From the NCBI GenBank assembly GCA_016791045.1, contig JAEUNO010000022.1:17177-81176 (forward strand): a DNA stretch of 64,000 nucleotides. Reading direction: 5' to 3'. Origin of the DNA: Methyloversatilis sp. (GTDB lineage Bacteria; Pseudomonadota; Gammaproteobacteria; Burkholderiales; Rhodocyclaceae). Below the pieces are notes generated by a model that was given only the letters and a program-made list of their open reading frames with translations, was not told the DNA's origin and ran no database searches. Positions 8,251 to 18,492 of the stretch are shown here, one piece after another (positions within the stretch are counted from its first letter, which is position 1; each line of letters opens with the position of its first letter). A program made the position numbers and the translations under genes.

Positions 8251-8411
8251 TGTCGCGGTCACCGCACGGCGGCACCCGTGTCGGTGCCGGCCGAAAACCC
8301 GTTGATCCGACGGTACCTGTCACCATCCGGCTCACACCGGAACAACGCGAGGTACTGAGGCGACGCGGCGTCGCAAAGTGGTTGCGACCGCTGCTCGACA
8401 AGACAGGCTGA
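8250..8411 (+). CDS. Small basic hypothetical protein, 53 residues
   Basis: The ATG shares its A with the TGA of the 68-residue gene. The protein has a GGTRVGAGRKP element, then VPVTIRLTPEQREVLRRRG, and ends in WLRPLLDKTG. The (G)AGRKP start followed by a beta-strand and two helices resembles short DNA-binding proteins of the ribbon-helix-helix or phage-associated type that I have seen next to small genes. I cannot name a family. With a pI that looks strongly basic, nucleic-acid binding is a fair guess. The tandem arrangement could be an antitoxin-like or autoregulatory pair, but there is no toxin motif in the partner. Confidence 0.5.
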   Translation: MSRSPHGGTRVGAGRKPVDPTVPVTIRLTPEQREVLRRRGVAKWLRPLLDKTG

Positions 8412-8429
8412 CAGGTTTCCTGCTTCATT

Positions 8430-8463
8430 CGCCGCCGGCGCAACCCACGCCGGCGGCGTTTTT
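8430..8463 (+). terminator. Rho-independent terminator after the small-gene pair
   Basis: CGCCGCCGGCG (8430-8440) and CGCCGGCGGCG (8448-8458) form an 11-bp G+C-rich stem around a 7-base loop, followed directly by TTTTT. It lies 18 bases after the second small gene and closes a compact transcription unit that began at the promoter near 7829. Confidence 0.85.
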
Positions 8464-8719
8464 CATTTCGGGGGGCGCATTCGAACTGCAAGCCCTGGAT
8501 GATCGGCGTGGCGGACAGGCTTGACAGGGTGAGCCCGGCAAGGCGCGAGGACGCGTCGGGATGGCGCCAGGCACGAACGCGCGGCGCCGCCGGGCGCCCT
8601 GCCGGCCGTGACTGCGACGTCGAAGCGGTCTCAGCTCGAGAAAGGGCGCGACACCCAGCGGCCCCATGATGCGCGAGGCACGCGGCACCATGGCAAGCGA
8701 CCCGTCGGGCTTTTCAGGT

Positions 8720-9244
8720 TCAACCCATGGCAGGTGGCGGTGGCGCAATCAGCAGGGCCACAGCCTGCGCGGCGATGCCCTCGCCGCGCCCCGTGTAGCC
8801 GAGCTTTTCCGAAGTCTTGCCTTTCACATTCACGGCGCCCGGCGTGATGCCGCAGTCCGCCGCGATGTGCGCTGCCATCTGTGCCGCATGCGGCGTGATC
8901 TTCGGCTGTTCGCAGATCACCGTCGCGTCGATGTTGCCGATCACCCAGCCGGTCAGGCGCACCCGCCTGACCGCCTCGCGCAGCAGTACGCGACTGTCGG
9001 CGCCTGAGTAGGCCGGATCGGTGTCCGGGAACAGCCGCCCGATGTCGCCGAGGCCGGCCGCTCCGAGCAAGGCATCGGTGATCGCGTGCAGCAGCACATC
9101 CGCGTCGGAATGACCGAGCAGGCCCTTGTCATGCGGAATGTCGACGCCGCCGATGATGCATTTCCGGCCCTCGACGAGTCGATGGACGTCGAAGCCCTGA
9201 CCGATGCGGAATGGCAACGGCGCGGCAGGTATCAGGGGATTCAT
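8720..9244 (-). CDS. ispF: 2-C-methyl-D-erythritol 2,4-cyclodiphosphate synthase
   Basis: The product has 174 residues, slightly longer than the usual 157-160. It cyclises CDP-methylerythritol 2-phosphate in the MEP isoprenoid pathway. The metal-binding motif GFDVHR and the [18 protein letters not shown] block are intact, as is [10 protein letters not shown] near the end. I chose the ATG at 9244, which overlaps the ispD stop by four bases (ATGA). This makes ispD-ispF a coupled pair. The C-terminus carries a run of four prolines (APPPPAMG) beyond the normal end. Confidence 0.95.
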   Translation of the reverse strand: MNPLIPAAPLPFRIGQGFDVHRLVEGRKCIIGGVDIPHDKGLLGHSDADVLLHAITDALLGAAGLGDIGRLFPDTDPAYSGADSRVLLREAVRRVRLTGWVIGNIDATVICEQPKITPHAAQMAAHIAADCGITPGAVNVKGKTSEKLGYTGRGEGIAAQAVALLIAPPPPAMG

Positions 9245-9936
9245 GGCGATGCCTCCCGGGTGCGCAGGATCAGTTCGGCCAGCTTCATGTCTTCCGGCCA
9301 GGTCACCTTCAGGTTGCCCGCGCTCGATGCAACCAGTTTCGGCGCCAGCCCCGCCGCCTCGATCGCCGAAGCCTCGTCGGTGACATCCGTGCCGCGGTCC
9401 AGTGCGTCGTGCAGCAGCGCAAGCCGGAACATCTGCGGTGTCTGTGCCTGCCACATGGCCGCACGCGGCACGGTGGATGCCACCCGGCCCTGGTCATCGG
9501 CGCGCTTGAGCGTGTCCGCGACCGGCACGGCGAGCAGGCCGCCGACCGCATCGTCGGCCAGTCCGGTGATCAGCGTATCGAGCAGCGCACCGCTCAGACA
9601 GGGCCGCGCGGCGTCGTGCACCAGCACCCAGTCGTCCGGCCGCGCCCAGCCGGTCAGTTCGAACAGGCCGTTGCGCACCGACACCGCCCGGCTGGCACCG
9701 CCGCAATGAACGGGCATCAGTTTCGGCCCGAGCGCCGACCAGTCGTGGTCGCGCCAGTACAGGTCGTCCGGCGACAGCACGACGACCACGCGGTCGATGC
9801 GCGGATGTGCACACAGGGTGGCCAGCGCATGGTGGATCAGCGGTTTGCCGGCCAGCGGCAGATACTGCTTCGGCAGGTGCGCCCCGAAACGGCTGCCGCT
9901 GCCTGCAGCGGGGACGAGTGCGATGTGACGCGGCAC
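9241..9936 (-). CDS. ispD: 2-C-methyl-D-erythritol 4-phosphate cytidylyltransferase
   Basis: The 231-residue protein transfers CMP from CTP to methylerythritol 4-phosphate, the third MEP-pathway step. It opens with the nucleotide-binding loop [12 protein letters not shown] followed by [11 protein letters not shown]. It has [12 protein letters not shown] and [11 protein letters not shown], which line the substrate site in known structures. It is translationally coupled to ispF downstream. The gap of nine bases to the metZ stop suggests that it is transcribed with metZ, although metZ is functionally unrelated. Confidence 0.95.
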   Translation of the reverse strand: MPRHIALVPAAGSGSRFGAHLPKQYLPLAGKPLIHHALATLCAHPRIDRVVVVLSPDDLYWRDHDWSALGPKLMPVHCGGASRAVSVRNGLFELTGWARPDDWVLVHDAARPCLSGALLDTLITGLADDAVGGLLAVPVADTLKRADDQGRVASTVPRAAMWQAQTPQMFRLALLHDALDRGTDVTDEASAIEAAGLAPKLVASSAGNLKVTWPEDMKLAELILRTREASP

Positions 9937-9945
9937 CGGCAGCCC

Positions 9946-11160
9946 CTAGACCGCCAGCCAGCGCGACAGGTCGCGCTGCATGTCGGCGACCGACTCAAGC
10001 CCGATCGCGAGCCGGATCAGGCTGTCACGGATGCCCGACGCGTCGCGCGCCTCCTGCGAAATGCGCCCGTGCGTCGTCGTTGCCGGATGCGTGATCGTCG
10101 TTTTGGTGTCACCCAGGTTGGCCGTGATCGACAGCATGCGGGTCGAGTCGATCAGCTTCCACGCCTCGTCGCGCCCGCCCTTCACCTCGAACGCCACCAC
10201 GGCGGCGCCGGAACTCTGCTGGCGCATCGCGATGGCGTGCTGCGGATGCGATTCGAGGCCCGGATAGAACACCCGGTCGACCCAGGCCTGCTTTTCGAGC
10301 CAGCGCGCCAGTTCGAGCGCCCGGGCCGACTGCGCCTCCATGCGGATGGACAGCGTTTCCAGCCCCTTCAGAATGATCCAGGCGTTGAACGGCGACAGCG
10401 TGGGGCCGGCGGTGCGCAGGAAGCGCAGCACCTCGTCCATCTCCGCCTTGCGGCCGCACACCGCACCTCCCAGTACGCGGCCCTGCCCGTCCAGATACTT
10501 GGTGGCCGAGTGGATGATGATGTCAGCCCCGAGTTCGAGCGGCTTCTGGAGCGCCGGCGAACAGAAGCAGTTGTCGACCGCCAGCAGCGCGCCGGCGTCG
10601 TGTGCCACCCCTGCGACCGCTGCGATATCGATCACCTCGGTCAACGGGTTCGACGGCGTTTCGATGAAGAACAGACGGGTGGTCGGCCGCACGGCCGCAC
10701 GGTAGGCCGCGATGTCCGTCGCATCCACCAGCGTGGTCGAAATGCCGAACTTCTCGAAGTAGTTGGCGAACAACTGCTGGGTCGAGCCGAAAATGCTGCG
10801 CGAGGCGATGATGTGGTCGCCGCTCTTGAGCAGCGCCATCACCATCGACAGGATGGCCGACATGCCGGAACTGGTGGCCACGCACGCCTCGGCGCCCTCC
10901 AGCGCGGCGAGGCGGTCCTGCATCATCGTGACGGTCGGATTGGTGAAGCGCGCATACACGTTGCCCGGCGTGACCCCGGAAAAGCGCGCCGCCGCCTCGG
11001 CGGCGTTGTTGAACACGAAGCTCGACGTCAGGTACAGCGCTTCGCTGTGTTCGCCGAACTGGCTGCGCTCGATGCCGGCGCGTACGGCCAGTGTTTCCGG
11101 ATCGTACTGATCCGGATCGAATGCCGCCCGGGCGGACGACGGATGTTCAGGACTGCTCAT
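9946..11160 (-). CDS. metZ: O-succinylhomoserine sulfhydrylase
   Basis: The 404-residue PLP enzyme belongs to the Cys/Met metabolism family and makes homocysteine directly from O-succinylhomoserine and sulfide. The PLP lysine lies in IHSATKYLDGQGRVLGG. Other family landmarks are YARFTNPTV, SSGMSAI and SITANLGDTKTTI. Position downstream of purF is the standard betaproteobacterial arrangement for metZ. Substrate choice (succinyl versus acetyl) rests on this synteny and length, so cystathionine synthase-like activity cannot be fully excluded. It is separated from purF by a terminator and therefore has its own promoter. Confidence 0.92.
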   Translation of the reverse strand: MSSPEHPSSARAAFDPDQYDPETLAVRAGIERSQFGEHSEALYLTSSFVFNNAAEAAARFSGVTPGNVYARFTNPTVTMMQDRLAALEGAEACVATSSGMSAILSMVMALLKSGDHIIASRSIFGSTQQLFANYFEKFGISTTLVDATDIAAYRAAVRPTTRLFFIETPSNPLTEVIDIAAVAGVAHDAGALLAVDNCFCSPALQKPLELGADIIIHSATKYLDGQGRVLGGAVCGRKAEMDEVLRFLRTAGPTLSPFNAWIILKGLETLSIRMEAQSARALELARWLEKQAWVDRVFYPGLESHPQHAIAMRQQSSGAAVVAFEVKGGRDEAWKLIDSTRMLSITANLGDTKTTITHPATTTHGRISQEARDASGIRDSLIRLAIGLESVADMQRDLSRWLAV

Positions 11161-11243
11161 GCTGTGCTCCAGCCGACGCGAGTGCCGGCAACCAGGTATC
11201 GAAAATGCAGAAGACGGACAAGCGAAAACACGGGCCCCAAACG

Positions 11244-11277
11244 AAAAACCCGCTTTGCCGACAGGGCAAAACGGGTT
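11244..11277 (-). terminator. Rho-independent terminator after purF
   Basis: On the minus strand the 13-base arms (AACCCG, one mismatch, then TTTGCC, and their complements; 11247-11259 and 11265-11277) fold around a 5-base loop. The stem is followed by TTTTT at 11248-11244. It lies about 175 bases beyond the purF stop and before metZ. Confidence 0.75.
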
Positions 11278-11452
11278 CGGGAATGCATTCGTTTCGCCGC
11301 TTTAGCCGTATTTGTCCGGGTCGCTGCCTCGACGAGACTTCGACCCGCGCGCCCGCAAGCTGGATTCAAATCGGCGCGTATCCGGACATTACTGCCGGTG
11401 CGCCGGGCAGGTCAAGCCGGATGTCGGGAAAGCGCATGAACCGGAGTCACGC

Positions 11453-12982
11453 TCAGGCGTTCTCTTCCGACGTGACCAGATTCAGGTCGAGCTGGCCGCT
11501 GTCGTCCTCGGTCTGCCGTGGCGCGCCCTTGCGCTGGTTCTCGACGCCATCGAGATAGGCGGCGGTCACGTCGCCAGTGACGTAGCAGCCGTCGAAGCAG
11601 GACGTTTCGAACTGTTCGATCGACGGGTTGCAGGCGGTGATCGAGGCCTTGAGCATGTCCAGCGTCTGGTAGATCAGTTCGTCGGCCCCGATGGCGACGC
11701 GGATTTCCTCGTCCGAGCGGTTGGCCGCGATCAGTTCGTCGCGGGTCGGCATGTCGATCCCGTACACGTTGGCGAAACGCACCGGTGGCGCAGCCGACGC
11801 GAAGTACACCTTCAGCGCGCCGGCTTCGCGCGCCATCGCGACGATTTCCTGGCTGGTCGTGCCGCGCACGATCGAGTCGTCGACCAGCAGCACGTTCTTG
11901 CCGCGGAACTCCTGCGTGATCGCATTCAGCTTCTGGCGCACCGATTTCCGGCGTACCGCCTGGCCCGGCATGATGAAGGTGCGGCCGATGTAGCGGTTCT
12001 TCACGAACCCCTCGCGGTAAGGCACGTCGAGCACGCGGGCCAGTTCCATCGCCGACGGGCGGCTGGAATCCGGGATCGGGATGACGGCGTCGATCTGCAG
12101 CCCGCCGTGGTCGCGCTGGATCTTCTGGGCGAGGAATTCACCCATCTTCACCCGTGATTCGTACACCGACACGCCATCCATCAGCGAGTCGGGGCGCGCC
12201 AGATAGACGTATTCGAACAGACAGGGCGCCTGCGTCGGGTGCGCGGCGCATTGCAGCGACTGCATCGTGCCTTCCGGCGAGATCAGCACGGCTTCACCCG
12301 GCGCGATGTCGCGCAGCAGCGTGAAGCCCAGGGTATCGAGCGCAACGCTTTCCGAGGCGACCAGCCATTCGGTGCCCTGTTCGGTCTCATGCGTGCCGAT
12401 GACCAGGGGGCGGATGCCGTAGGGGTCGCGGAACGCCAGCAGGCCGAAACCGGCAATCATCGCGACCACGGCGTAGGCCCCGCGGCAGCGGCGATGCACG
12501 CCGGCCACGGCGCGGAACACCGTCTGCTCATCGAAGGTCGGCCGCTCGCGCAGCGACTGCATCATTTCGTGCGCCAGTACGTTCAGCAGCACTTCGGAAT
12601 CGGATGTGGTGTTGATGTGCCGCAGGTCGGTGCGGAACATGTCGACCTTCAGCTCTTCGGAATTCGTCAGGTTGCCGTTGTGCGCCAGCACGATGCCGAA
12701 CGGCGAATTGACGTAGAAGGGTTGCGCCTCGGCCGCGTTGTAGGCCGATCCGGCAGTCGGGTAGCGCACGTGCGCGATGCCCCAGTCACCGAGCAGGGTA
12801 CGCATGTTGCGCGTGCGGAACACGTCGCGCACCAGCCCGGAACTCTTGTGCATGTGGAATTTCTGGCCCTGCGCGGTGGCGATGCCGGCCGCGTCCTGGC
12901 CACGGTGCTGCAGCACGAGCAGTCCGTCGTACAGGAGCTGATTGACGGGAGAGGTGGCAACGACGCCGAGTATTCCGCACAT
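11453..12982 (-). CDS. purF: Amidophosphoribosyltransferase
   Basis: The 509-residue enzyme commits PRPP to purine synthesis. The catalytic cysteine is residue 2 (MCGILGVV), exposed after Met removal, and starts the Ntn-type glutaminase domain. [11 protein letters not shown] and HNGNLTN follow. The C-terminal phosphoribosyltransferase domain has the PRPP motif [14 protein letters not shown]. The N-terminus begins directly with Cys and has no propeptide, as in the E. coli form. It follows cvpA by five bases, the same cvpA-purF pairing seen in enterobacteria. Confidence 0.97.
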   Translation of the reverse strand: MCGILGVVATSPVNQLLYDGLLVLQHRGQDAAGIATAQGQKFHMHKSSGLVRDVFRTRNMRTLLGDWGIAHVRYPTAGSAYNAAEAQPFYVNSPFGIVLAHNGNLTNSEELKVDMFRTDLRHINTTSDSEVLLNVLAHEMMQSLRERPTFDEQTVFRAVAGVHRRCRGAYAVVAMIAGFGLLAFRDPYGIRPLVIGTHETEQGTEWLVASESVALDTLGFTLLRDIAPGEAVLISPEGTMQSLQCAAHPTQAPCLFEYVYLARPDSLMDGVSVYESRVKMGEFLAQKIQRDHGGLQIDAVIPIPDSSRPSAMELARVLDVPYREGFVKNRYIGRTFIMPGQAVRRKSVRQKLNAITQEFRGKNVLLVDDSIVRGTTSQEIVAMAREAGALKVYFASAAPPVRFANVYGIDMPTRDELIAANRSDEEIRVAIGADELIYQTLDMLKASITACNPSIEQFETSCFDGCYVTGDVTAAYLDGVENQRKGAPRQTEDDSGQLDLNLVTSEENA

Positions 12983-12987
12983 GATGG

Positions 12988-13482
12988 TCAGGCCTTAAAT
13001 CGAATCTTCTTTGCCACTGCATCCGGCAGCCACGGGCGCAGGGCGATTGCTGCGGTTTCCAGCGGCGGCGTCAGCGCCGCCGCGCGCCACCACGGTTGTT
13101 CGGGGGCGGGCGTGAACGCTGCACCGACCACGATTAGAAGCAGTATAAATGCGGCCCGAGCCAGCCCAAACAAGCCCCCGAGCACCCGATCGGGAAAATC
13201 GAGTCCGGTGGCCTTGATCAGCGAGCGCAGAACCCAGCGCAGTACGCCGCACAACAGCAGCACCGCGACGAAGGCGAGCGCGAAACCGCTGACCATGCGC
13301 AAGCCCGGATCCTGCAGGCCGGCCGGCAGCAGCGTGGCGACGTCGCCACCGAACTGTCGGGCGACAATGAAGGCGAGCACCCACGCCGCCAGGGCAATCA
13401 CTTCGCTGACCAGACCGCGCATCAACCCGATTGCCGTGGACACCGCCACGATGGCGATCAGGATGTAGTCCAGCACGGTCAT
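12988..13482 (-). CDS. cvpA: CvpA family membrane protein
   Basis: The 164-residue inner-membrane protein has four hydrophobic segments (about residues 5-25, 30-48, 65-88 and 105-125) and the typical N-terminal [20 protein letters not shown]. CvpA was named for colicin V production and is now linked to envelope integrity under bile or deoxycholate stress. The molecular function is unclear. It overlaps the upstream SPOR gene by four bases and precedes purF by five, so all three are cotranscribed. Confidence 0.9.
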   Translation of the reverse strand: MTVLDYILIAIVAVSTAIGLMRGLVSEVIALAAWVLAFIVARQFGGDVATLLPAGLQDPGLRMVSGFALAFVAVLLLCGVLRWVLRSLIKATGLDFPDRVLGGLFGLARAAFILLLIVVGAAFTPAPEQPWWRAAALTPPLETAAIALRPWLPDAVAKKIRFKA

Positions 13483-14141
13483 GCAGCCGGCGCCACCATG
13501 GAACGCATGCCGGCACCTTCAAGCTTGCGCTGCGCGGCTTCGGCTGCAGCGCGCGTCGGGAACGGGCCGACCTTGACGCGCGTCCGGGACTGGCCGTTCT
13601 CCAGCTTCACCGGCTCGGTGAAGGTGGGGAAGCCCAGTTCCTTCGCGCGCGCCCGGAGTTTGGCCACATTCGCGGCGTCGCTGAACACGCCCAGCTGCAG
13701 AGCGAAGGACCCCGACTTGCCATCGAGCAGGGCCGCCACACGCGACGCTTCGCTCGCTGCAGCGGGCGCGGACGCCGGTTTGGGCGGCTCGGCCTTCGGT
13801 GGCGGCGCGGGAATGGGCGCAGGAACGGGCGCAGCTGGTGCGGGCGGTGCGACGGGGGCTGACCCGGTCGTCGCCGGTGCGGTGGATTCGGTATCCGGCG
13901 GCGCGGGCGGAATCATCACGTCGGTATCCGCCGGCTCGGGGCGCACCGGCTGGGCGAGCGCCGGCAGACTGTCACGCGGCGGAATGCGCACTGCGATGTC
14001 CTGCGCCGGGGCGCGCGGCTCATGGTCCATCACGACCGGCAGCACAATGGCCGCGGTCAGCGCGAGCGCGATGGCGCCGAGCAGGCGCCGGCGGGCGCGC
14101 TTGCGCAATTCAGTCTGGAGATCGGGTGCGGTAGAAGCCAC
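13479..14141 (-). CDS. SPOR-domain inner-membrane protein (DedD-like)
   Basis: The 220-residue protein has a short basic cytoplasmic N-terminus and one membrane helix (about residues 19-38, LLGAIALALTAAIVLPVVM). A proline/alanine-rich periplasmic linker follows (residues 70-130). The C-terminal SPOR domain (about 140-215) contains FALQLGVFSDAANVAKLRA. SPOR domains bind denuded glycan strands at the septum. Location between folC and cvpA matches E. coli dedD, so a cell-division role is expected. Sequence identity in the linker is not informative. Confidence 0.88.
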   Translation of the reverse strand: MASTAPDLQTELRKRARRRLLGAIALALTAAIVLPVVMDHEPRAPAQDIAVRIPPRDSLPALAQPVRPEPADTDVMIPPAPPDTESTAPATTGSAPVAPPAPAAPVPAPIPAPPPKAEPPKPASAPAAASEASRVAALLDGKSGSFALQLGVFSDAANVAKLRARAKELGFPTFTEPVKLENGQSRTRVKVGPFPTRAAAEAAQRKLEGAGMRSMVAPAA

Positions 14142-14165
14142 GTCGGGCGCATCCTGCGGGTGGGT

Positions 14166-15458
14166 TCAGCCTTTTGAAGGCAGGGGCGAGCGCGCGTATT
14201 CGCGCATGACTTCGGCGACGGTGAGGAAGGATCCGAACACAACGATTCTATCATCTGCACCCACCCGTTCCCGGGTGGCCTGCCATGCGTCGACCGGGCT
14301 GGCAAAGGTCGACACGCTGCCCGGAATACCCTGTCCGGCAATCATTTCGGCGATGTCGCCGGCCAGCGTACCGCGCGGGCCGCCGAGGTCGCACAGCATC
14401 CAGTGGTCGATGCGCCCCTTGAGCCGGTCAAGCACGCCGGCGATGTCCTTGTCGCGCAACATGCCCAGCACGGCCCAGGTTTCCGGGTAGAACCCCATGC
14501 TCGACAGGTTTTCGTTCAGCACCGAGGCGGCATGCGGGTTGTGCGCGACGTCGAAGATGACCGACGGACGGCCGGGCATCACCTGGAAGCGGCCGGGCAG
14601 TTCGACCGTCGCCAGCCCGAGCCGGATGTCGCCGACGGATACCGGAACCTGGTCGGACATGGCGTCCAGCGCGGTGATCACCGCCGATGCATTGAGCAGC
14701 TGGTTGGCACCGCGCAGCGCCGGATAGCCCAGCCCGCCACGCTTGACCAGTCGTTCCGGCTCGCGCCGCCAGTACCCCCACTGCTGCCGGTCACCGGCAA
14801 AGCCGAAATCGCGGCCGGACACCTTCAGTACTGCGCCGATGGCCTGCGCGTACTCGATCACCGTGGCAGGCGGCATCGGATCACCGACGATGGCAGGACG
14901 CCCCGCACGGAAGATGCCGGCCTTCTCGCGGCCGATCAGCTCCCGCGTGTCACCGAGATATTCCATGTGGTCGAGATCGACGCTGGTGACGATGGCGCAA
15001 TCGGCATCGAACGCGTTCACCGCATCAAGACGGCCGCCCAGCCCCACTTCCATCACGATCACATCGAGGTCGGCGCGCTCGAACACCTGCCACGCCCCCA
15101 GGGTGCCGAACTCGAAATAGGTCAGCGCGGTGTCGCCGCGCGCCTGTTCGACCTCGGCAAATCCGGCGCACAGGGCGTCATCGCTGGCCGGCTCGCCGTT
15201 GATCCGGACGCGTTCGTTGTAGGCCAGCAGATGCGGCGACGTGTAGGTGCCGACACGATATCCGGCGCAGCGCAGGATGCGTTCGAGCATCGCACAGGTC
15301 GAGCCCTTGCCGTTGGTGCCGCCGACGATGAACAGCGGGATGGTCTGCGTGATGCCGAGCGCCGCCTTGACGCTGAGCACGCGGTCCAGCCCGAGCTGGA
15401 TCACCTTCGGATGCAGGCTTTCAAGGTGCTGCAGCCACTCGGTCAGCGTCAGCGGCAT
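14166..15458 (-). CDS. folC: Bifunctional dihydrofolate/folylpolyglutamate synthase
   Basis: The 430-residue ATP-dependent Mur-ligase-fold enzyme adds glutamate to dihydropteroate and to folates. The ATP loop is FIVGGTNGKGSTCAMLE. It has YTSPHL for the folate loop and EVGLGGRLDAVNAF for metal and nucleotide contacts. A C-terminal ligase domain contains VIFDVAHNPHA. Length and order (accD-folC-dedD-cvpA-purF) are standard. A gap of 58 bases separates it from accD, and 24 bases separate it from the SPOR gene. Confidence 0.96.
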   Translation of the reverse strand: MPLTLTEWLQHLESLHPKVIQLGLDRVLSVKAALGITQTIPLFIVGGTNGKGSTCAMLERILRCAGYRVGTYTSPHLLAYNERVRINGEPASDDALCAGFAEVEQARGDTALTYFEFGTLGAWQVFERADLDVIVMEVGLGGRLDAVNAFDADCAIVTSVDLDHMEYLGDTRELIGREKAGIFRAGRPAIVGDPMPPATVIEYAQAIGAVLKVSGRDFGFAGDRQQWGYWRREPERLVKRGGLGYPALRGANQLLNASAVITALDAMSDQVPVSVGDIRLGLATVELPGRFQVMPGRPSVIFDVAHNPHAASVLNENLSSMGFYPETWAVLGMLRDKDIAGVLDRLKGRIDHWMLCDLGGPRGTLAGDIAEMIAGQGIPGSVSTFASPVDAWQATRERVGADDRIVVFGSFLTVAEVMREYARSPLPSKG

Positions 15459-15516
15459 GTGATCGACGGGCCGGGCACGGTGGTCATGCGACGCAGCGGT
15501 CGCGGAGCGGTCCGGT

Positions 15517-16386
15517 TCAGCACGTCAATGCCGGCATGCGTTGCAGCGCGGACAGCAGGCCGGCGATGCGGTCGGGCATTTCGCGGCGATCGACAATCAT
15601 GTCGACAGCGCCCTTCTCGACCAGGAATTCGGCGCGCTGGAAGCCTTCAGGCAGCTTTTCGCGCACGGTCTGCTCGATCACGCGCGGGCCGGCGAAGCCG
15701 ATCAGCGCGCCCGGTTCGGCGATGACGATGTCGCCCATGAAGGCGAAGCTGGCGGACACCCCGCCCATGGTCGGGTCGGTCAGCACCGAAATGAAGGGCA
15801 GCTTGTGCTGGGCCAGCTGGGTCAGGGCAGCGGTGGTCTTGGCCATCTGCATCAGGGAAAAGAGGCCCTCCTGCATGCGCGCGCCGCCACTCGCCGCAAT
15901 GCAGACGAAGGGAAGGCGCTGTTCGACCGCGACGCGCACGCCGCGCACGAAGCGTTCGCCAACGACCGAACCCATTGATCCGCCCAGAAATTCGAACTCG
16001 AAACAGGCGACCACCACCGGCACGGTCCGGATCGCGCCCTGCAGCACGATGAGTGCGTCACCTTCGCCGGTTTCGTCGGCGGCCGCGTTCAGACGGTCGG
16101 CGTAGCGCTTGCTGTCGCGGAACTTCAGCGGATCGACCGGCATGACCTCGGCACCGATCTCGAAGCGGCCTTCACGGTCGAGCAAGGCATCCAGCCGCAC
16201 GCGGGCGCGCACCCGCGAGTGGTGATTGCACTTCGGGCAGACGCCGGTATTGGCCGCCAGATCGGCGGTGTAGAGCACGGCTTCGCAGGCCGGGCACTTC
16301 GACCACAGGCCTTCCGGAACCGACTTGCGTCCGGCGGCCTCGCTGCGGTTGATCTTCGGCGGCAGAAGTTTCTGCAGCCAGCTCAT
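15517..16386 (-). CDS. accD: Acetyl-CoA carboxylase carboxyltransferase subunit beta
   Basis: The 289-residue subunit pairs with AccA to move the carboxyl group from biotin to acetyl-CoA, forming malonyl-CoA. The N-terminal zinc ribbon is complete: CPAC near residue 32 and CPKC about 20 residues later. The carboxyltransferase core has SGGARMQEG and [12 protein letters not shown], which build the oxyanion holes. The ATG overlaps the trpA stop by four bases, giving a trpA-accD coupling common in betaproteobacteria. Confidence 0.97.
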   Translation of the reverse strand: MSWLQKLLPPKINRSEAAGRKSVPEGLWSKCPACEAVLYTADLAANTGVCPKCNHHSRVRARVRLDALLDREGRFEIGAEVMPVDPLKFRDSKRYADRLNAAADETGEGDALIVLQGAIRTVPVVVACFEFEFLGGSMGSVVGERFVRGVRVAVEQRLPFVCIAASGGARMQEGLFSLMQMAKTTAALTQLAQHKLPFISVLTDPTMGGVSASFAFMGDIVIAEPGALIGFAGPRVIEQTVREKLPEGFQRAEFLVEKGAVDMIVDRREMPDRIAGLLSALQRMPALTC

Positions 16387-17195
16387 GCCGCCACCTCGAC
16401 GCTGTCCATCGCCGCGCGGATGCCGCTCAGCAGCGTCTTCACGCGCGGCAGTATCTCGTCTGCCGGACTGTTCTCGATTTCCTCGATGATGCGGCTGCCG
16501 ATGACGACCGCGTCCGCCACGGAAGCCAGCGCCTTCGCCGAGGCGCCGTCACGTACGCCGAAACCGACGCCGACCGGCAGGCCGACCATGTCGCGGATCA
16601 GCGGAATGCGCTTCGATACGGCATCGATGTCGATGTGGCCGGCGCCGGTCACGCCTTTCAGCGACACGTAATAGATGTAGCCGCTGCCGATTTCGCCGAC
16701 GGCGCGGATCCGCGCGTCAGTCGAGGTCGGCGCCAGCAGGAAGATGACGTCCAGACCGGCCGCGCGTACCACCCTGGCGAATTCGCGCGATTCTTCCGGC
16801 GGGTAATCCACGACCAGCACACCATCTGCACCGGCGGACGACGCCGCGTCGGCGAACGCGTCGACACCCATGGCCTCGATCGGGTTGGCATAGCCCATCA
16901 GCACCACCGGCGTCGTCGTGTTGCGGGTGCGGAACTCGGCCACCGCCGCGATCACCTGGCGCAGGGACACCTTCTTGAGCAACGCCCGCTCGGAGGCGCG
17001 CTGTATCGTCGGACCATCGGCCATCGGGTCGGAAAAAGGCACCCCGAGTTCGATGATGTCGGCGCCCGCCTCGACCAGCGTGTGCATCAGGGGCACCGTG
17101 ACCGACAGGTCGGGGTCGCCCGCGGTGACGAATGGAATCAGCGCCTTGCGACCGGCGGCGTCCAGCGCGGACAGTGTTTGAGTGATTCGGGACAT
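16383..17195 (-). CDS. trpA: Tryptophan synthase alpha chain
   Basis: The 270-residue TIM-barrel subunit cleaves indole-3-glycerol phosphate. The catalytic Glu lies in [16 protein letters not shown] and the catalytic Asp in [21 protein letters not shown] is the phosphate-side loop. I start at [12 protein letters not shown] 33 bases upstream (17228) would add an arginine-rich tail not seen in homologues. No strong ribosome site precedes either codon. It follows trpB by 64 bases. Confidence 0.96.
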   Translation of the reverse strand: MSRITQTLSALDAAGRKALIPFVTAGDPDLSVTVPLMHTLVEAGADIIELGVPFSDPMADGPTIQRASERALLKKVSLRQVIAAVAEFRTRNTTTPVVLMGYANPIEAMGVDAFADAASSAGADGVLVVDYPPEESREFARVVRAAGLDVIFLLAPTSTDARIRAVGEIGSGYIYYVSLKGVTGAGHIDIDAVSKRIPLIRDMVGLPVGVGFGVRDGASAKALASVADAVVIGSRIIEEIENSPADEILPRVKTLLSGIRAAMDSVEVAA

Positions 17196-17259
17196 TTTCG
17201 GAAACCGTCGCCGGGCGGCTTCCGCCACCCGGCCGACAACAGGATGGTGGAAAAGCAGG

Positions 17260-18492
17260 TCAGAACTTGATGCCGGACTTCTCGGCCACGGTATGCATGT
17301 CCTTGTCGCCGCGGCCGGACAGGTTGACCAGCAGCACCGCGTCCTTCGACATGCCCGCCGCCATCTTCATGGCGTAGGCGACGGCATGGGACGATTCGAG
17401 CGCCGGAATGATGCCTTCCATGCGGCAGGTCTTGTGGAAGGCGGCGAGCGCTTCCTCGTCGTCGATCGCCACGTACTCGGCGCGGCCACAGTCCTTCAGC
17501 CAGGCGTGTTCCGGGCCGACGCCCGGGTAGTCGAGACCGGCCGACACCGAATGCGTCTCGATGATCTGGCCGTTCTCGTCCTGCAGCAGATAGGTGCGAT
17601 TGCCATGCAGCACGCCCGGACGCCCGGCACACAGCGACGCCGAATGCATGCCGGTCGAAATACCGTGTCCCGCTGCCTCGACGCCGATCAGGCGCACGTC
17701 CGGATAGGGAATGTAGGGATAGAAGATGCCCATCGCATTCGATCCGCCACCGACACAGGCGATCACCGCGTCCGGCTGACGGCCGATCATTTCCGGCATC
17801 TGCCACTTGCACTCTTCGCCGATGACCGACTGGAAGTCGCGCACCATCATCGGGTAGGGATGCGGGCCGGCCACGGTACCGATGATGTAGAAGGTGTTGG
17901 CGACGTTGGTCACCCAGTCGCGCATCGCTTCGTTCAGCGCGTCCTTCAGGGTCTTCGAGCCGCATTCGACGGGAACCACCGTCGCGCCCAGCAACTTCAT
18001 GCGATAGACGTTGGCGGCCTGGCGCTTCACATCCTCGCTGCCCATGTAGACGACGCATTCCATGCCGAGCCGGGCGGCGATCGTCGCGGTGGCCACGCCG
18101 TGCTGGCCGGCACCGGTTTCAGCGATCACACGCGGCTTGCCCATGTGCTTGGCCACCATGGCCTGGCCGATCACGTTGTTGATCTTGTGGGCGCCGGTGT
18201 GGTTCAGGTCTTCACGCTTGAGGTAGATCTGCGCGCCACCCGCCGCTTCGGACAGGCGACGGGCGTGGAAGATCGGGCTCGGGCGACCGACGTAGTGCTT
18301 CAGTTCGTACTCGAATTCAGCGCGGAACGCCGGTTCGTCCTTCAGTGATTCGTAGGTATCCCGCAGCTCATCGAGCGCGGCAATCAGGGTTTCGGCGACG
18401 AATGTGCCGCCGTACGGGCCAAAATGTCCGGTCGTGTCCGGCAGGTTGTAGGCGGAGGCAGATACCTCAGCCGGCAGGTCGAGCTTCCCCAT
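17260..18492 (-). CDS. trpB: Tryptophan synthase beta chain
   Basis: The 410-residue PLP subunit condenses indole with serine. The Schiff-base lysine is in [10 protein letters not shown]. The glycine loop [10 protein letters not shown] holds the PLP phosphate, and [10 protein letters not shown] and [13 protein letters not shown] are conserved active-site blocks. The protein is the TrpB1 type that works in complex with TrpA. Its start lies 26 bases inside the end of trpF, so translation of the two is probably coupled. Confidence 0.97.
   Translation of the reverse strand: MGKLDLPAEVSASAYNLPDTTGHFGPYGGTFVAETLIAALDELRDTYESLKDEPAFRAEFEYELKHYVGRPSPIFHARRLSEAAGGAQIYLKREDLNHTGAHKINNVIGQAMVAKHMGKPRVIAETGAGQHGVATATIAARLGMECVVYMGSEDVKRQAANVYRMKLLGATVVPVECGSKTLKDALNEAMRDWVTNVANTFYIIGTVAGPHPYPMMVRDFQSVIGEECKWQMPEMIGRQPDAVIACVGGGSNAMGIFYPYIPYPDVRLIGVEAAGHGISTGMHSASLCAGRPGVLHGNRTYLLQDENGQIIETHSVSAGLDYPGVGPEHAWLKDCGRAEYVAIDDEEALAAFHKTCRMEGIIPALESSHAVAYAMKMAAGMSKDAVLLVNLSGRGDKDMHTVAEKSGIKF

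Noticed and set aside
9211-11439. A 742-codon plus-strand open frame opposite ispD and metZ
   Set aside because: It is the codon-position shadow of two well-identified minus-strand genes; its translation is Arg/Gln/His-rich and has no domain.
18467-18492. 26-base overlap of trpF and trpB
   Set aside because: Overlaps of this size occur in trp operons and are not unusual enough to count as a finding.
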